Assembly (NCBI GenBank): GCA_020725805.1 | Contig: DYEF01000063.1 | Span: forward strand, 1-14,433 | Length of the DNA stretch: 14,433 nt | Origin: Bdellovibrio sp. | GTDB taxonomy: Bacteria > Myxococcota > SpSt-1050 | Direction of reading: 5' to 3' | In this document: one piece after another, positions 6,990-14,433 of the stretch | How positions within the stretch are numbered: the first letter of the stretch is position 1 | Layout of the letters: every line of letters starts with the position of its first letter | Translations under genes and position numbers: made by a program | The notes under the pieces: generated by a model | The model's database searches: none | What the model was told of the DNA's origin: nothing | The model's input: only the letters and a program-made list of their open reading frames with translations

Positions 6990-8033
6990 ATGAAGAGAGT
7001 AAAAATTTATGGGCAAATCAGGGAAAAGACCAAAATGATTTTTCTGGTCGTGTTTTCTTTTATGGCACTATTTCTTTATATGTGCTCATCTGAAGAAGAT
7101 ACATCAGGCAAGGATGCCTCTGGTCTGAGTGATGCAGCAGGTGATGCACTATCCGGTGAAGATGCCGTTACAGGGGAAGATGCAGGCGGGACAGAGGATA
7201 AGGGAGGCGGAGGTGGTCAGTTTACTACGGGACCGCAGATAATCGCAATTACTGATGACACTCCGACAAAATCAACAGGTGTGCTCCTTTACGATGTGGA
7301 TAAAGATAAGGTTGTTTATACAATACCGAATACTGTCAGAGTTAGCGGTGAAATGGCCTCCCCCAAATACGTAAAACTGAAATGGAATAAGGACAGGTCA
7401 AAGATTGTGGGTGTCAGATGTGAATATTCAACCAGCGGAGATACGGCATACTATGAGATATTCGACCCTGAGACCGGGGATGTCTCGAAGTCTATGAGTT
7501 TCGACCCTAAAATCGCATGCGGAAGTCCCTCTTATACAATATCTCCCGATGAGTCAAAAATTTATTATATCGCGGGTTATCCGAGCAGCGTTTATGTAGT
7601 GGAGTTCAAGGAGGGTGCGGCATCACAGAACCTCACAGAGGGGAAAGAGTTAGGAGCAGCAGGTGGTATTCATATAAATCCCTCAGGGACCAAACTCTTT
7701 TTTGCAAACGGGAATGGTTCTATGTTTCTGATGAATACTGATGGCAGCGGGTTCGAGAAGGTGTCTGGTGTTGGTGCAATGATTGGCAAGTGGATCGATG
7801 ATGAAAATCTTATTATTTACGATATGTCAAATATCTCAAAATTCAATGTCAACACAAAGCAGGCAGAGATAATTGGTACGTTCTCTTCTATGTGTATGGA
7901 TAATAGTATAGTAATATCTCCTGATGGCAAGAGGGTATTGTGCGCAGGTAATTCACTCCTGTTTGATACTGTTACCAAGACCGATAAGAAGCTTTCGTTT
8001 AAGTCATACAACGTTGCCTGGAATTCGTTTTAG
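6990..8033 (+). CDS. Predicted lipoprotein with TolB-like beta-propeller
   Basis: This 347-aa protein starts with a basic segment (KRVKIYGQIREKTK), a hydrophobic core at about 17-30, and a cysteine at C32 in LFLYMCSS, reading as a lipoprotein signal. The residue before the cysteine is methionine, where glycine, alanine or serine is usual, so lipidation is likely but not certain. Residues 33-77 form a low-complexity linker rich in D, A, G, S and E, ending in five glycines. The rest, about 80-347, has recurring beta-strand units with SPDES, NPSGTKLFF and SPDGKRVL turns, as in TolB/WD40-like propellers. Such proteins sit in the envelope and usually bind other proteins; no catalytic motif is seen. 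The start is fixed by GAGGAGG six bases upstream, and the gene is closed by a hairpin terminator. Confidence 0.72.
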   Translation: MKRVKIYGQIREKTKMIFLVVFSFMALFLYMCSSEEDTSGKDASGLSDAAGDALSGEDAVTGEDAGGTEDKGGGGGQFTTGPQIIAITDDTPTKSTGVLLYDVDKDKVVYTIPNTVRVSGEMASPKYVKLKWNKDRSKIVGVRCEYSTSGDTAYYEIFDPETGDVSKSMSFDPKIACGSPSYTISPDESKIYYIAGYPSSVYVVEFKEGAASQNLTEGKELGAAGGIHINPSGTKLFFANGNGSMFLMNTDGSGFEKVSGVGAMIGKWIDDENLIIYDMSNISKFNVNTKQAEIIGTFSSMCMDNSIVISPDGKRVLCAGNSLLFDTVTKTDKKLSFKSYNVAWNSF

Positions 8034-8043
8034 ACCAATTTTT

Positions 8044-8082
8044 ACGGGGGCATTTGCCTGATCGCAGATGCCCCGTTTATTA
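8044..8082 (+). terminator. Rho-independent terminator after the lipoprotein gene
   Basis: The arms 8044-8057 and 8064-8076 form a 13-pair stem (ACGGGG-GCATTTGC against GCAGATGCCCCGT) with one bulged G and one G-U pair, around a six-base loop. TTTATT follows. It begins 11 bases after the stop codon at 8033. On the opposite strand the stem is followed by A-rich sequence, so it should not end the converging kdsA transcript. Confidence 0.85.
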
Positions 8083-8240
8083 AGTCTGCTAATATGCCAA
8101 TAAAAGTATAGATTGAATAATCTTGTGTGCTCTTGTTTTCAATAGGATTCTGAAAAATCATAGGCTGTTTATAAAATTTTAATAATATCCCGAATTACTA
8201 TCTGTAATATCAATGGATTAGAAACAGATACTACTGTTTA
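8083..8240. other. Convergent intergenic region between lipoprotein gene and kdsA
   Basis: No gene is visible. Just past the kdsA stop is a six-pair hairpin, AAACAG/CTGTTT (8222-8239), but no T-run follows it in the kdsA direction, so it is at best a weak terminator. Confidence 0.4.
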
Positions 8241-9038
8241 TTATCTGGCACCACTGGAGTGGGATGCGGGGTCGAAGAATTTTAAGTATGCATTCAGAGC
8301 CGTTTGATACTCATTAAAGCTGAGTTGTGTTGCTGAATCTGAAAGTGCCTTATAGGGGCTGGGATGGACTTCGGCAAATAATCCGCTGAACCCAAGTGCA
8401 CCCGCTATCTTTGCAAATGTAAAGGCATATCTCTTCTCTCCGCCCGAACTATTTTCCTGCTGTGCCGGTCTCTGACAGGAGTGAGTGATATCCATAATTA
8501 CTTCGATACCTTGCGACATTAAAAATTCCGCTGTTCTGAAATCAACCACAAGGTCTGAATATCCGAATGTCGTCCCTCTTTCTGTGATAAAGACACGGTT
8601 TTTTGTATATTTTCTTGCCTTTTCGTAAGCCAGAAGTGCCTCTTTGGGAGACATAAACTGACCTTTTTTGATATTTATCATTCTGCCGCTTCTTGCTGCC
8701 TCGACAATCAGGTCAGTCTGTCTTGACAGAAATGCAGGTATCTGGATTATATCCGCAACCTCCGAGACCTGTTCTACCTGCGTCGTTTCGTGAACATCTG
8801 TTACTATATTGAGACCGACCTTTTTTCTGACTTCTGACAAAAGTTCTATTCCGCTCTTGATTCCGACCCCTCTGTGAGAGTAAAGAGATGTCCTGTTTGC
8901 CTTATCGAATGAGGCCTTGAAGAAGACCTCTCTTTTCATTCTGTCTGATAATCCTTTTAAAAATTCTGCTGTCTTAAACAGAGTCTTCCTGTTTTCGATG
9001 ACACAGGGTCCTGCAATGAGAAGCGGTCTTCTTTCCAT
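8241..9038 (-). CDS. kdsA: KDO-8-phosphate synthase, metal-dependent type
   Basis: This 265-aa enzyme condenses phosphoenolpyruvate with arabinose-5-phosphate to 3-deoxy-D-manno-octulosonate-8-phosphate, the first committed step to the KDO of lipopolysaccharide, in the cytoplasm. Family marks include LIAGPCVIE at the N-terminus, KASFDKANRTS (41-51), GVGIKSG, TDVHE (80-84), and FITERGTTFGYSDLVVDFR. The metal ligands of the metal-dependent class are all present as C12, H186 (ITHSCQRP), E223 and D234, each one residue offset from Aquifex C11/H185/E222/D233; the metal-independent E. coli type has asparagine in place of that cysteine. The start lies four bases after the pyrG stop, so it is the last gene of a kdsB-pyrG-kdsA unit. 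The protein is complete. Confidence 0.96.
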   Translation of the reverse strand: MERRPLLIAGPCVIENRKTLFKTAEFLKGLSDRMKREVFFKASFDKANRTSLYSHRGVGIKSGIELLSEVRKKVGLNIVTDVHETTQVEQVSEVADIIQIPAFLSRQTDLIVEAARSGRMINIKKGQFMSPKEALLAYEKARKYTKNRVFITERGTTFGYSDLVVDFRTAEFLMSQGIEVIMDITHSCQRPAQQENSSGGEKRYAFTFAKIAGALGFSGLFAEVHPSPYKALSDSATQLSFNEYQTALNAYLKFFDPASHSSGAR

Positions 9039-9042
9039 CAGA

Positions 9043-10665
9043 TTACTTCTTCGCCTCTTTTTTGTTTTCGTATGAAGCCCTTATGAAGTTTACGAAGAGC
9101 GGGTGAGGGTCGAGCGGTCTGGATTTGAATTCGGGATGGAACTGGCAGCCTAAATAGAATCTGTGGTCTTTCAGCTCCATTATCTCCACGAGTTTCGAGT
9201 CGGGAGAGAGCCCCGAAAAGATGATTCCGTTCTCCTCGAATTTTTCCCTGTAATCGTTGTTGAATTCATATCTGTGGCGGTGACGTTCAACTATCTCTTC
9301 CTTGTTATAGCATTTGTAGGCGAGGGATTTTTTGTTTAGTACGCATTTGTATCCGCCGAGCCTCATTGTCCCGCCCATCCTTGTAATATTCTTCTGTTCG
9401 TCCATCATACAGATAATAGGATGCTCTGTCTTTTCGTCGAATTCCAGTGAATTGGCATTGCTGCAGCCCAGCTTGTTTCTGATAAATTCGATTGCCATTA
9501 TCTGCATTCCGAGACAGATTCCGAAGAACGGAATGTTGTTCTTGCGTGCATACTTTGCAGCGAGAATCTTCCCCTCGATTCCTCTCTTCCCAAAACCGCC
9601 GGGAATCAGGATTCCATCCAGATTTTTGAGTTGCTCCTTGAAGTTTTGCTCGTTAAGCTCTTCCGAATCGATAAATCTGATATCCACCTTTACATTATTT
9701 GCGATACCTCCGTGAACAAGTGCCTCGAAGAGACTTTTGTATGCATCGATTACCTGAACGTATTTGCCGACCATTCCTATTGTGACTGTGTCCTGCGGAT
9801 TATAGAGTCTGTCGACGAGCTTTTTCCATTTGTCCAGTCTCGGAGCAGGTGCATACATGTTAAGAAAGTCTGCTATCTTGTCGTCGAGACCCTCTTCCCT
9901 GAGTTTTAAGGGGACTTCGTAAATATATTTTACATCTACCTCTGATATCACATTTTCGGGGCTCACATTGCAGAAGAGGGCGATTTTGTCCTTTATTTCC
10001 TGCGGAAGCGGTGTCTTTGTTCTGCAGGCGATGAAATCGGGCTGAATACCTATCTCTCTCAGTTCCTTTACGCTGTGCTGTGTCGGTTTTGTCTTCATTT
10101 CCTGAACGGTATCGATAAACGGGACGAGCGTTACGTGAATATAACAGACATTCTGGGGGCCCATATCAACCTTCATCTGCCTGACGGCCTCCAGAAACGG
10201 CTGGCTCTCGATATCTCCGACGGTTCCGCCTACCTCAACAATTGCAATATCGTTATCTCTGGCCGCGAGCATAATTCTACGCTTTATCTCATCGGTAATA
10301 TGAGGGATTACCTGAACAGTCTTGCCGAGATAGTCTCCCTTTCTTTCCCGCTCGATAACAGTCTGATATACCTTGCCGGTAGTAATGTTGTTGTTTGCAT
10401 TCATTACGGATGATGTGAATCTCTCGTAGTGTCCGAGGTCAAGGTCACACTCAGCCCCGTCCTCGGTTACAAAGACCTCTCCGTGCTGATACGGATTCAT
10501 CGTGCCCGGGTCGACATTGATATACGGGTCCATTTTGATGTTCGTAACCTTGAATCCCCTGAGTTCCATCAGGCAGGCTATCGATGATGCCGTAATCCCC
10601 TTCCCGAGAGATGATACGACTCCGCCTGTTATAAAGATAATCTTGTTCTTCTTTTTGCTCATCAT
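9043..10665 (-). CDS. pyrG: CTP synthase (glutamine-hydrolysing)
   Basis: This 540-aa protein is a full-length CTP synthase, which aminates UTP to CTP using ATP and glutamine. The N-terminal amidoligase domain (about 1-275) has the P-loop-like [16 protein letters not shown] (13-28), [15 protein letters not shown], and [11 protein letters not shown]. The C-terminal class I glutamine amidotransferase domain has the nucleophile C384 in FGICLGMQ and its partners H510 and E512 in QFHPEF. Two start codons stand together: ATGATGA. The first ATG overlaps the kdsB stop by 4 nt, and the second begins on the last base of that stop, so translation is coupled to kdsB either way. The placement makes sense because KdsB consumes CTP. 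Nothing is missing or unusual in the protein. Confidence 0.98.
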   Translation of the reverse strand: MMSKKKNKIIFITGGVVSSLGKGITASSIACLMELRGFKVTNIKMDPYINVDPGTMNPYQHGEVFVTEDGAECDLDLGHYERFTSSVMNANNNITTGKVYQTVIERERKGDYLGKTVQVIPHITDEIKRRIMLAARDNDIAIVEVGGTVGDIESQPFLEAVRQMKVDMGPQNVCYIHVTLVPFIDTVQEMKTKPTQHSVKELREIGIQPDFIACRTKTPLPQEIKDKIALFCNVSPENVISEVDVKYIYEVPLKLREEGLDDKIADFLNMYAPAPRLDKWKKLVDRLYNPQDTVTIGMVGKYVQVIDAYKSLFEALVHGGIANNVKVDIRFIDSEELNEQNFKEQLKNLDGILIPGGFGKRGIEGKILAAKYARKNNIPFFGICLGMQIMAIEFIRNKLGCSNANSLEFDEKTEHPIICMMDEQKNITRMGGTMRLGGYKCVLNKKSLAYKCYNKEEIVERHRHRYEFNNDYREKFEENGIIFSGLSPDSKLVEIMELKDHRFYLGCQFHPEFKSRPLDPHPLFVNFIRASYENKKEAKK

Positions 10666-11384
10666 TTTCTCTTCCCTCTTATGTTCTTGAATTCGTTAAT
10701 ATTATCGACCTTACGGTATCTCTTGCCGGTAATGAAACCGTAAATATCTATACCATTTTCAATAAGTCTCATCTGTTCGAGTGATTCACATTCTTCGAGG
10801 TATGTGGGTCTGAGATTTCTGTATCCAAGAAGAGTCTCTCTTCTGTAGCAGTAAATACCGATGTGTCTGTAGACAGAAGGACGTAGTCCTGATTTATTTC
10901 TGAAGTGCGGTACTATTGCCCTTGTAAAATATATACATTTGTTGTCTTTTGCAAGAACTGCCTTGACGGTGTCTTCGTCTTCTCTCTCTCTGCTCCGAAG
11001 GGCTGATACTGCTGTACTGACATCGGCATTCTTTTTTATGAGAGTATTTACAACCCCTTTTATCAGGTCGTAATCTGCGTCTATTTCGTCTCCCTGAAGG
11101 TCAATGATTACATCGGATTTGATATTACCGTTTATTACTGCTTCTGCAATCCGTTCACTGCCGTTTCTGGGTTTTGAGGAGGTCCTGATATAAGGTATAT
11201 TTCTTTCAATACATTCATCGATTATTTCCTTATCCGATGTCGCTATGAATATCTGACTGATTTCCTTTCTTATGTTATTGTAGATATGGACGAAGAGCGG
11301 AAGACCCCCTATTTTCAGAAGAGGCTTCCCCTTCAGCCTTTTTGAGGCAAGACGCAAGGGGATTAGCACAGTAAAATCTTTCAT
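10662..11384 (-). CDS. kdsB: CMP-KDO synthetase (3-deoxy-manno-octulosonate cytidylyltransferase)
   Basis: This 240-aa protein activates KDO with CTP to CMP-KDO, the donor for lipid A glycosylation. It has the nucleotide-binding start [16 protein letters not shown] (8-23), the GSERIAEA segment (75-82), the metal-binding LQGDE (95-99), the YFTRAIVPH block and the RHIGIYCYR...[17 protein letters not shown]-terminal signature. Several positions differ from the common pattern: GSER instead of SGTDR, and LQGDEID instead of VQGDEPL. It is therefore a somewhat divergent member, but operon partners kdsA and pyrG make the assignment secure. No clear Shine-Dalgarno precedes the ATG. The gene lies 63 nt after tRNA-Cys in the same direction, with no convincing promoter of its own between them. 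Confidence 0.92.
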   Translation of the reverse strand: MKDFTVLIPLRLASKRLKGKPLLKIGGLPLFVHIYNNIRKEISQIFIATSDKEIIDECIERNIPYIRTSSKPRNGSERIAEAVINGNIKSDVIIDLQGDEIDADYDLIKGVVNTLIKKNADVSTAVSALRSREREDEDTVKAVLAKDNKCIYFTRAIVPHFRNKSGLRPSVYRHIGIYCYRRETLLGYRNLRPTYLEECESLEQMRLIENGIDIYGFITGKRYRKVDNINEFKNIRGKRK

Positions 11385-11447
11385 TTTATAAAAAAACTGA
11401 ACTGACTTAATATTGAATTAACAATTATCATTTTTAGTGCAAAAAAC

Positions 11448-11522
11448 TGGAGGCGGCAACCGGACTCGAACCGGTGAATAACGGTTTTGCAGACCGTTGC
11501 CTTACCACTTGGCAATGCCGCC
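11448..11522 (-). tRNA. tRNA-Cys (anticodon GCA)
   Basis: On the - strand the 75 bases fold into a full cloverleaf: acceptor GGCGGCA/TGCCGCC, D-arm GCC/GGC, anticodon stem ACGGT/ACCGT with loop CTGCAAA (anticodon GCA, at 11488-11490), T-arm ACCGG-TTCGAGT-CCGGT. The discriminator base is U, as expected for cysteine, and CCA is encoded. Six T residues follow on the coding strand (11441-11446). Confidence 0.97.
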
Positions 11523-11541
11523 GCCATCAGAACGGAATTAA

Positions 11542-11571
11542 ATGTTAATAAGACTTTTTCCGCTTTGTCAA
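11542..11571 (-). promoter_or_regulatory. Promoter of tRNA-Cys
   Basis: On the - strand a perfect TTGACA (11566-11571) is followed after 18 bases by TAACAT (11542-11547). Transcription would start about 12-14 bases before the tRNA. No other - strand promoter of similar quality lies between here and kdsB, so it may also feed the kds operon. Confidence 0.55.
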
Positions 11572-11687
11572 GAATTTTATCCGGCAAAATTTCTAATTTC
11601 GGATACTTTTTTGCAAGAGTATTGCCGGAGGTGAACGTATTTTCCGGTCAGGTCTTTTTATATACGGGGCAGATATTTGTTCTGTTT

Positions 11688-12770
11688 TTACTTTTTACTT
11701 ACGACAGGGAGAATGGTCCTGAAAATCTTTTCGGCATAAATCCGGTGCAGTGCTGCTGAGGGGTGTGCATCGAGTTTGTTTACTCCGAGCGGGGTATCTT
11801 GCAGATGATTCTTTATCTCCTCTTCCATATTTATTGTTACAAAACCGAGCTCCTTTGCTGTCTTTTCTGCCTGTGAAAGCCATTTTGAGTAAAGAAGCAG
11901 TGCTTTGTCCGGTTTATTATAGTTAAGGGGTTTATTGGGCGACAGACCGTGATTGAGAACTACAAAAAACGGAGCCGGCAGTTTGAGGCTGTCGGAAATC
12001 ATTTTTATATCTTTCAGTGCACCGGTAAATTCTTTCCAGTCGGCAGATTCAGTATTATATGACATATCAAGTATAGTCATCCAGTCCGGAATCACCCCCA
12101 ATGACTCAGCAATCTTTACGATAAAATCGTAAATAATCTTTGATACCCCCATCAGTCCGATCTTTCCTAATGCTCTCTGGACAGGATCGTAAATTCTATT
12201 CAGTTTTCTGATAAATTCATCTCTTTTCTTATTGCTTGCGACAGGTCCTCTTTTGGGGTCATTTCTGCAGAAACCTATAATTATTAAATCAGGCTGTACC
12301 CGGTCTTTGATTCTGATTAGTAAGTCCCTTTCGTCTGTGGTTGAAAAACCGGGAACACTGAAGTTCAGTACCTCATATTTTTTCGAAGTATCATTTTCAT
12401 TTAGTAATTTTTCGAGTATGTTCGAGTATCTCTCCTCTTCATCAAGTCCTATACCCCAGCTTACTGAGTCTCCCAGCAATAGAATTCTGAAAGTCTCTTT
12501 ACCCTTATTATCATCAATCTGCACATATCTTATCAGCCTCGGAAGATCACTTCTCCCAAGCAATTTTACAGGGATTCCCCATGTGGATATGATTTCGCCG
12601 TTCAGAATACCCCAGCCGTCCCGGGTAATCTGAATATTTGAATCGCTGTGCAGGTTTTTGAGTTTTCTGTAAGGGTCAGTGGCAGAGAGATAAAACTCGA
12701 TAATATAGAGTGGAAAGATAAGGAGAAATAATACTGTAATTGTTTTCAGGATTTTTGACCCGATATTCAT
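11688..12770 (-). CDS. Membrane-anchored SGNH/GDSL-type hydrolase
   Basis: From the ATG at 12770 the product is 360 aa. One hydrophobic anchor lies at residues 7-28; the rest should be extracytoplasmic. The four SGNH blocks are present: nucleophile S102 in LLLGDSVSWG, G141 in VPGFSTTDE, N170 in IIIGFCRND, and D334/H336 in KLDAHPSA near the C-terminus. Such enzymes are esterases, lipases or O-acetyl-transfer and deacetylase partners in envelope polysaccharide modification; the substrate is not readable here. The start overlaps the stop of the preceding transporter gene as ATGA, showing translational coupling. A GTG at 12812 would extend the protein by 14 residues into the transporter gene and is less likely. 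No terminator is seen after the stop. Confidence 0.82.
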   Translation of the reverse strand: MNIGSKILKTITVLFLLIFPLYIIEFYLSATDPYRKLKNLHSDSNIQITRDGWGILNGEIISTWGIPVKLLGRSDLPRLIRYVQIDDNKGKETFRILLLGDSVSWGIGLDEEERYSNILEKLLNENDTSKKYEVLNFSVPGFSTTDERDLLIRIKDRVQPDLIIIGFCRNDPKRGPVASNKKRDEFIRKLNRIYDPVQRALGKIGLMGVSKIIYDFIVKIAESLGVIPDWMTILDMSYNTESADWKEFTGALKDIKMISDSLKLPAPFFVVLNHGLSPNKPLNYNKPDKALLLYSKWLSQAEKTAKELGFVTINMEEEIKNHLQDTPLGVNKLDAHPSAALHRIYAEKIFRTILPVVSKK

Positions 12771-13933
12771 TTTGAAACTGCTTTTAAGTCGTTTTTGCTG
12801 AGAACAAACCACAGGTATATGACCGGAGTTGAGAGTATGGTTACAATTCCTGATACAATGAGGGAGAATCCCGAGCCGTAATTCTCTCCCAGATACCCGT
12901 AAATAACCGAACCCAGCAGCATACCGGCCATCATAATGAAATTTATTGCAGCATTGAGTCCGCCTATTCTCTCCCTTGAAAAATTCTCAGCAATTATCAT
13001 ATACGAAATTATTATCAGAAGGCCGTCTCCTATCCCGTGAATTCCCCTGAATATAAGAGAGATATAGATATCTGTATTTACCATAAGAATATGACCCAGT
13101 CCCGAACATATAAGTGCAAACGGAGTGGAGTATTCCAACCTGATTCTCTTATAATATCTCCCGAATACAGGTACGGTAATTCCTATCAGAAGGAACTCAA
13201 ACGACATATATAACGCCGACTGACTGTCGGAAAGCATAAGGTTGTTTTTCAGAAACAAACCGTAATTTACGTATTCGGCACCCCAGTGGGAGGTGAAGAT
13301 GAAACAGAAGAGCATAAATATCAGAACAGATGGTCTTATTAATTCCCTTTTATATTCGGCAGCACCTGATTTTGAGACGGATACATCAGGCAGGAAGAAT
13401 ATGAGCATCAGAGGGATAAAAAGGGCAAGCCCGATTATTACAAAAAATTCCCTGAATCCGGTACTTCTGAGAATGATTGCGGCCAGAAGCATTCCGGTAA
13501 AGAGTCCGGTCATTCTTGGTCCGTGATAGTTCCCCAGCGATACAGGCATATCACTGATATCATTTGATTTGAATACAAAGGTCTCCAGTGAGAGTCTGAA
13601 GAGTTCCCTTGCCCCGCCTATCAAGACCATAAGAGAAAGGACCTCAAGAAAATCTTTTGTGAAATAAAGGAGAATAAAAGAGAGGATAAGAATCAGCAAT
13701 CCTATGATTGCCAGTTTCCGCGATGTGATAAAGTCATTGGATATCCCCGAAGGAAGCATAGATAAAAGAGCTGTTACAGACATCGCTGCGAGAATAAATC
13801 CGATTCTACTTGTGGAAAATCCGAGCTCCGACTGGAAATAAATCGGCATCATAAAAAAGGTTGAGGCAATAATTATGCTGTATATCGTTGCTATTATTGC
13901 TGCGAGTCTGGTTTTATTCGGTTTTTCAGACAT
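12767..13933 (-). CDS. Major facilitator superfamily transporter
   Basis: This 388-aa protein is almost entirely hydrophobic, with about 12 predicted membrane helices in two halves. The first half is about 10-185, followed by a charged central loop near 190-205 (DVSVSKSGAAEYKRE), then a second half to about 380. The loop after helix 2, GISNDFITSRK (63-73), is a form of MFS motif A. No substrate-specific signature is recognisable. It is the first gene of a two-gene unit with the SGNH hydrolase, to which it is joined by a 4-nt overlap, so the two may act together on a lipid or sugar at the membrane; that link is inference. The ATG at 13933 has no strong Shine-Dalgarno sequence. Confidence 0.85.
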   Translation of the reverse strand: MSEKPNKTRLAAIIATIYSIIIASTFFMMPIYFQSELGFSTSRIGFILAAMSVTALLSMLPSGISNDFITSRKLAIIGLLILILSFILLYFTKDFLEVLSLMVLIGGARELFRLSLETFVFKSNDISDMPVSLGNYHGPRMTGLFTGMLLAAIILRSTGFREFFVIIGLALFIPLMLIFFLPDVSVSKSGAAEYKRELIRPSVLIFMLFCFIFTSHWGAEYVNYGLFLKNNLMLSDSQSALYMSFEFLLIGITVPVFGRYYKRIRLEYSTPFALICSGLGHILMVNTDIYISLIFRGIHGIGDGLLIIISYMIIAENFSRERIGGLNAAINFIMMAGMLLGSVIYGYLGENYGSGFSLIVSGIVTILSTPVIYLWFVLSKNDLKAVSK

Positions 13934-14162
13934 ACTTAAATGTGCCGCTATCTTTCACATTATTCTTTTTCTGTATAAACAATCTGTCTTCCTCTTCCCG
14001 GTATAATAATTGTTAAAGTCCGGGTTTGGTTGTCAATAGCACCAAAGAGCCATATATGCAATGTATTAAAAGATTTTTGATGAAATTTACATAAACCTAT
14101 AAATGATATTAGCCGGGTTCAGTACCGGGATTGAGTGTAATTTAATTAAGGGAGATGAAAAA
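13934..14162. other. Intergenic region between the MFS gene and tRNA-Val
   Basis: No gene is visible in these 229 bases. On the - strand a TTGACA (14031-14036) is present, but the nearest good -10 candidate, TATTAT at 14004-14009, is about 21 bases away, which is too far for a standard promoter. An inverted CCCGG/CCGGG pair flanks the AT-rich stretch at about 13998-14024. The MFS promoter probably lies here, but I cannot place it firmly. Confidence 0.35.
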
Positions 14163-14237
14163 TGGTGGGCGGAACAGGGCTCGAACCTGTGGCCCTCGGC
14201 GTGTAAGACCGATGCTCTGCCACTGAGCTATCCGCCC
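14163..14237 (-). tRNA. tRNA-Val (anticodon UAC)
   Basis: The 75 bases on the - strand fold as acceptor GGGCGGA/TCCGCCC, D-arm GCTC/GAGC, anticodon stem TCGGT/GCCGA with loop CTTACAC (anticodon TAC, at 14203-14205), and T-arm ACAGG-TTCGAGC-CCTGT. The discriminator is A and CCA is encoded. Confidence 0.97.
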
Positions 14238-14249
14238 AACGGAGTGCTC

Positions 14250-14278
14250 CATATATCAGAATCACCGCAGTTTGTAAA
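14250..14278 (-). promoter_or_regulatory. Promoter of tRNA-Val
   Basis: On the - strand TTTACA (14273-14278) and TATATG (14250-14255) are spaced by exactly 17 bp. The expected start is about 6 bases before the tRNA, after a GC-rich stretch as is common for stable-RNA promoters. Confidence 0.65.
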
Positions 14279-14303
14279 CACATTTTTTGGCATATGTTGT
14301 TCC

Positions 14304-14347
14304 AAAATAGAAATGTTACATTATCTGCAAAGTAGAAATGTTACATT
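14304..14347 (+). repeat. Two 19-bp direct repeats, possible end of a transposable element
   Basis: Copies at 14304-14322 and 14329-14347 share the core TAGAAATGTTACATT and differ at one base of 19, with a 25-bp period. Closely spaced direct repeats just inside an end are known for IS21-like and some related elements, where they bind transposase. The other end is outside the window. The repeat is seen directly; the mobile-element reading is inference. Confidence 0.8.
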
Positions 14348-14384
14348 TAATAGGTTTGGATATAAAGAAAAGTTAGGGATTAAA

Positions 14385-14433
14385 GTGGAATTACAGGGAA
14401 AAGTATATGTTTCCCTATGGGGGGTAATAGGGA
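14385..14433 (+). CDS. Possible start of an open reading frame cut by the window edge
   Basis: A GTG at 14385 has AGGGA six bases upstream (14374-14378) and opens a frame of 16 codons (VELQGKVYVSLWGVIG) with no stop before the edge. It follows the direct repeats by 37 bases, where a transposase gene would begin if this is an element end. Sixteen codons is too short to identify a family, and chance is quite possible. Confidence 0.25.
   Translation, partial: MELQGKVYVSLWGVIG

Noticed and set aside
8222-8239. AAACAG/CTGTTT hairpin just after kdsA as its terminator.
   Set aside because: Only six pairs, and no T-run in the kdsA direction.
9332-10413. Several open frames of 90-130 codons on the + strand opposite pyrG.
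   Set aside because: They run antisense to a highly conserved enzyme, lack ribosome binding sites and domain-like sequence, and follow from codon usage in pyrG.
10662-11384. That kdsB might be a different sugar cytidylyltransferase because GSER and LQGDEID deviate from the usual motifs.
   Set aside because: The C-terminal RHIGIYCYR and [10 protein letters not shown] blocks and the kdsA-pyrG context fit KDO activation; the changes look like normal divergence.
11578-11628. Nested inverted repeats (TATCCG/CGGATA followed by CTTTTTT, and CCGGCAA/TTGCCGG) in the gap between the SGNH gene and tRNA-Cys.
   Set aside because: The terminator-like orientation is on the + strand, where no gene lies upstream, and the stem is AT-rich with a three-base bulge. 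It may be incidental.
12771-12812. GTG start adding 14 residues to the SGNH hydrolase.
   Set aside because: The added residues overlap the transporter gene and are not hydrophobic, whereas the ATG at 12770 gives an ATGA coupling and places the anchor helix at the N-terminus.

Overview
The window reads as a piece of chromosome from a Gram-negative bacterium with a fairly AT-rich genome. The outer-membrane inference rests on a complete kdsB-pyrG-kdsA cluster, which makes and activates KDO, the inner-core sugar of lipopolysaccharide, and on a predicted secreted lipoprotein with a long D/A/G/E-rich linker. The kdsB-pyrG-kdsA order is, from general knowledge, familiar in deltaproteobacteria-like lineages. 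I cannot name the taxon from this sequence alone.

Region 1, about 1-4080, all + strand, is a defence island. It is visibly more AT-rich than the rest. It opens with the last two repeats and one spacer of a CRISPR array whose remainder lies to the left. Next comes a CARF plus PD-(D/E)xK nuclease of the Card1/Can2 type, the ancillary effector of type III CRISPR systems that is switched on by cyclic oligoadenylate. A Cas6 crRNA-processing RNase follows with no gap. No Cas10, Csm/Cmr or adaptation gene is in view, so the signal-producing complex must be to the left or elsewhere. After Cas6 there is a 41-bp imperfect palindrome overlaying a sigma70-like promoter. It precedes a two-gene pair, a winged-helix regulator and a nucleotidyltransferase overlapping by 7 nt, that looks like an AbiE-type (type IV) toxin-antitoxin module.

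Region 2, about 4080-8080, + strand, holds three separately started metabolic or envelope genes. The first is a C45-family Ntn-hydrolase/acyltransferase with a C-terminal TPR-like tail, behind a near-consensus promoter. The second is a short class (type 3B) transaldolase. The third is a lipoprotein with a TolB-like beta-propeller, ended by a strong hairpin terminator.

Region 3, about 8240-14240, is entirely on the - strand. Read in the direction of transcription it runs: tRNA-Val(UAC); a major facilitator superfamily (MFS) transporter coupled by an ATGA overlap to a membrane-anchored SGNH hydrolase; tRNA-Cys(GCA); then kdsB, pyrG and kdsA tightly packed. KdsA makes KDO-8-phosphate, KdsB activates KDO with CTP, and PyrG supplies that CTP, so the cluster is functionally coherent.

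Region 4, 14240-14433, has a good promoter for tRNA-Val. Beyond it are two 19-bp direct repeats and the start of an open frame running off the edge. This resembles the end of a transposable element with multiple terminal repeats, but it is only weakly supported.
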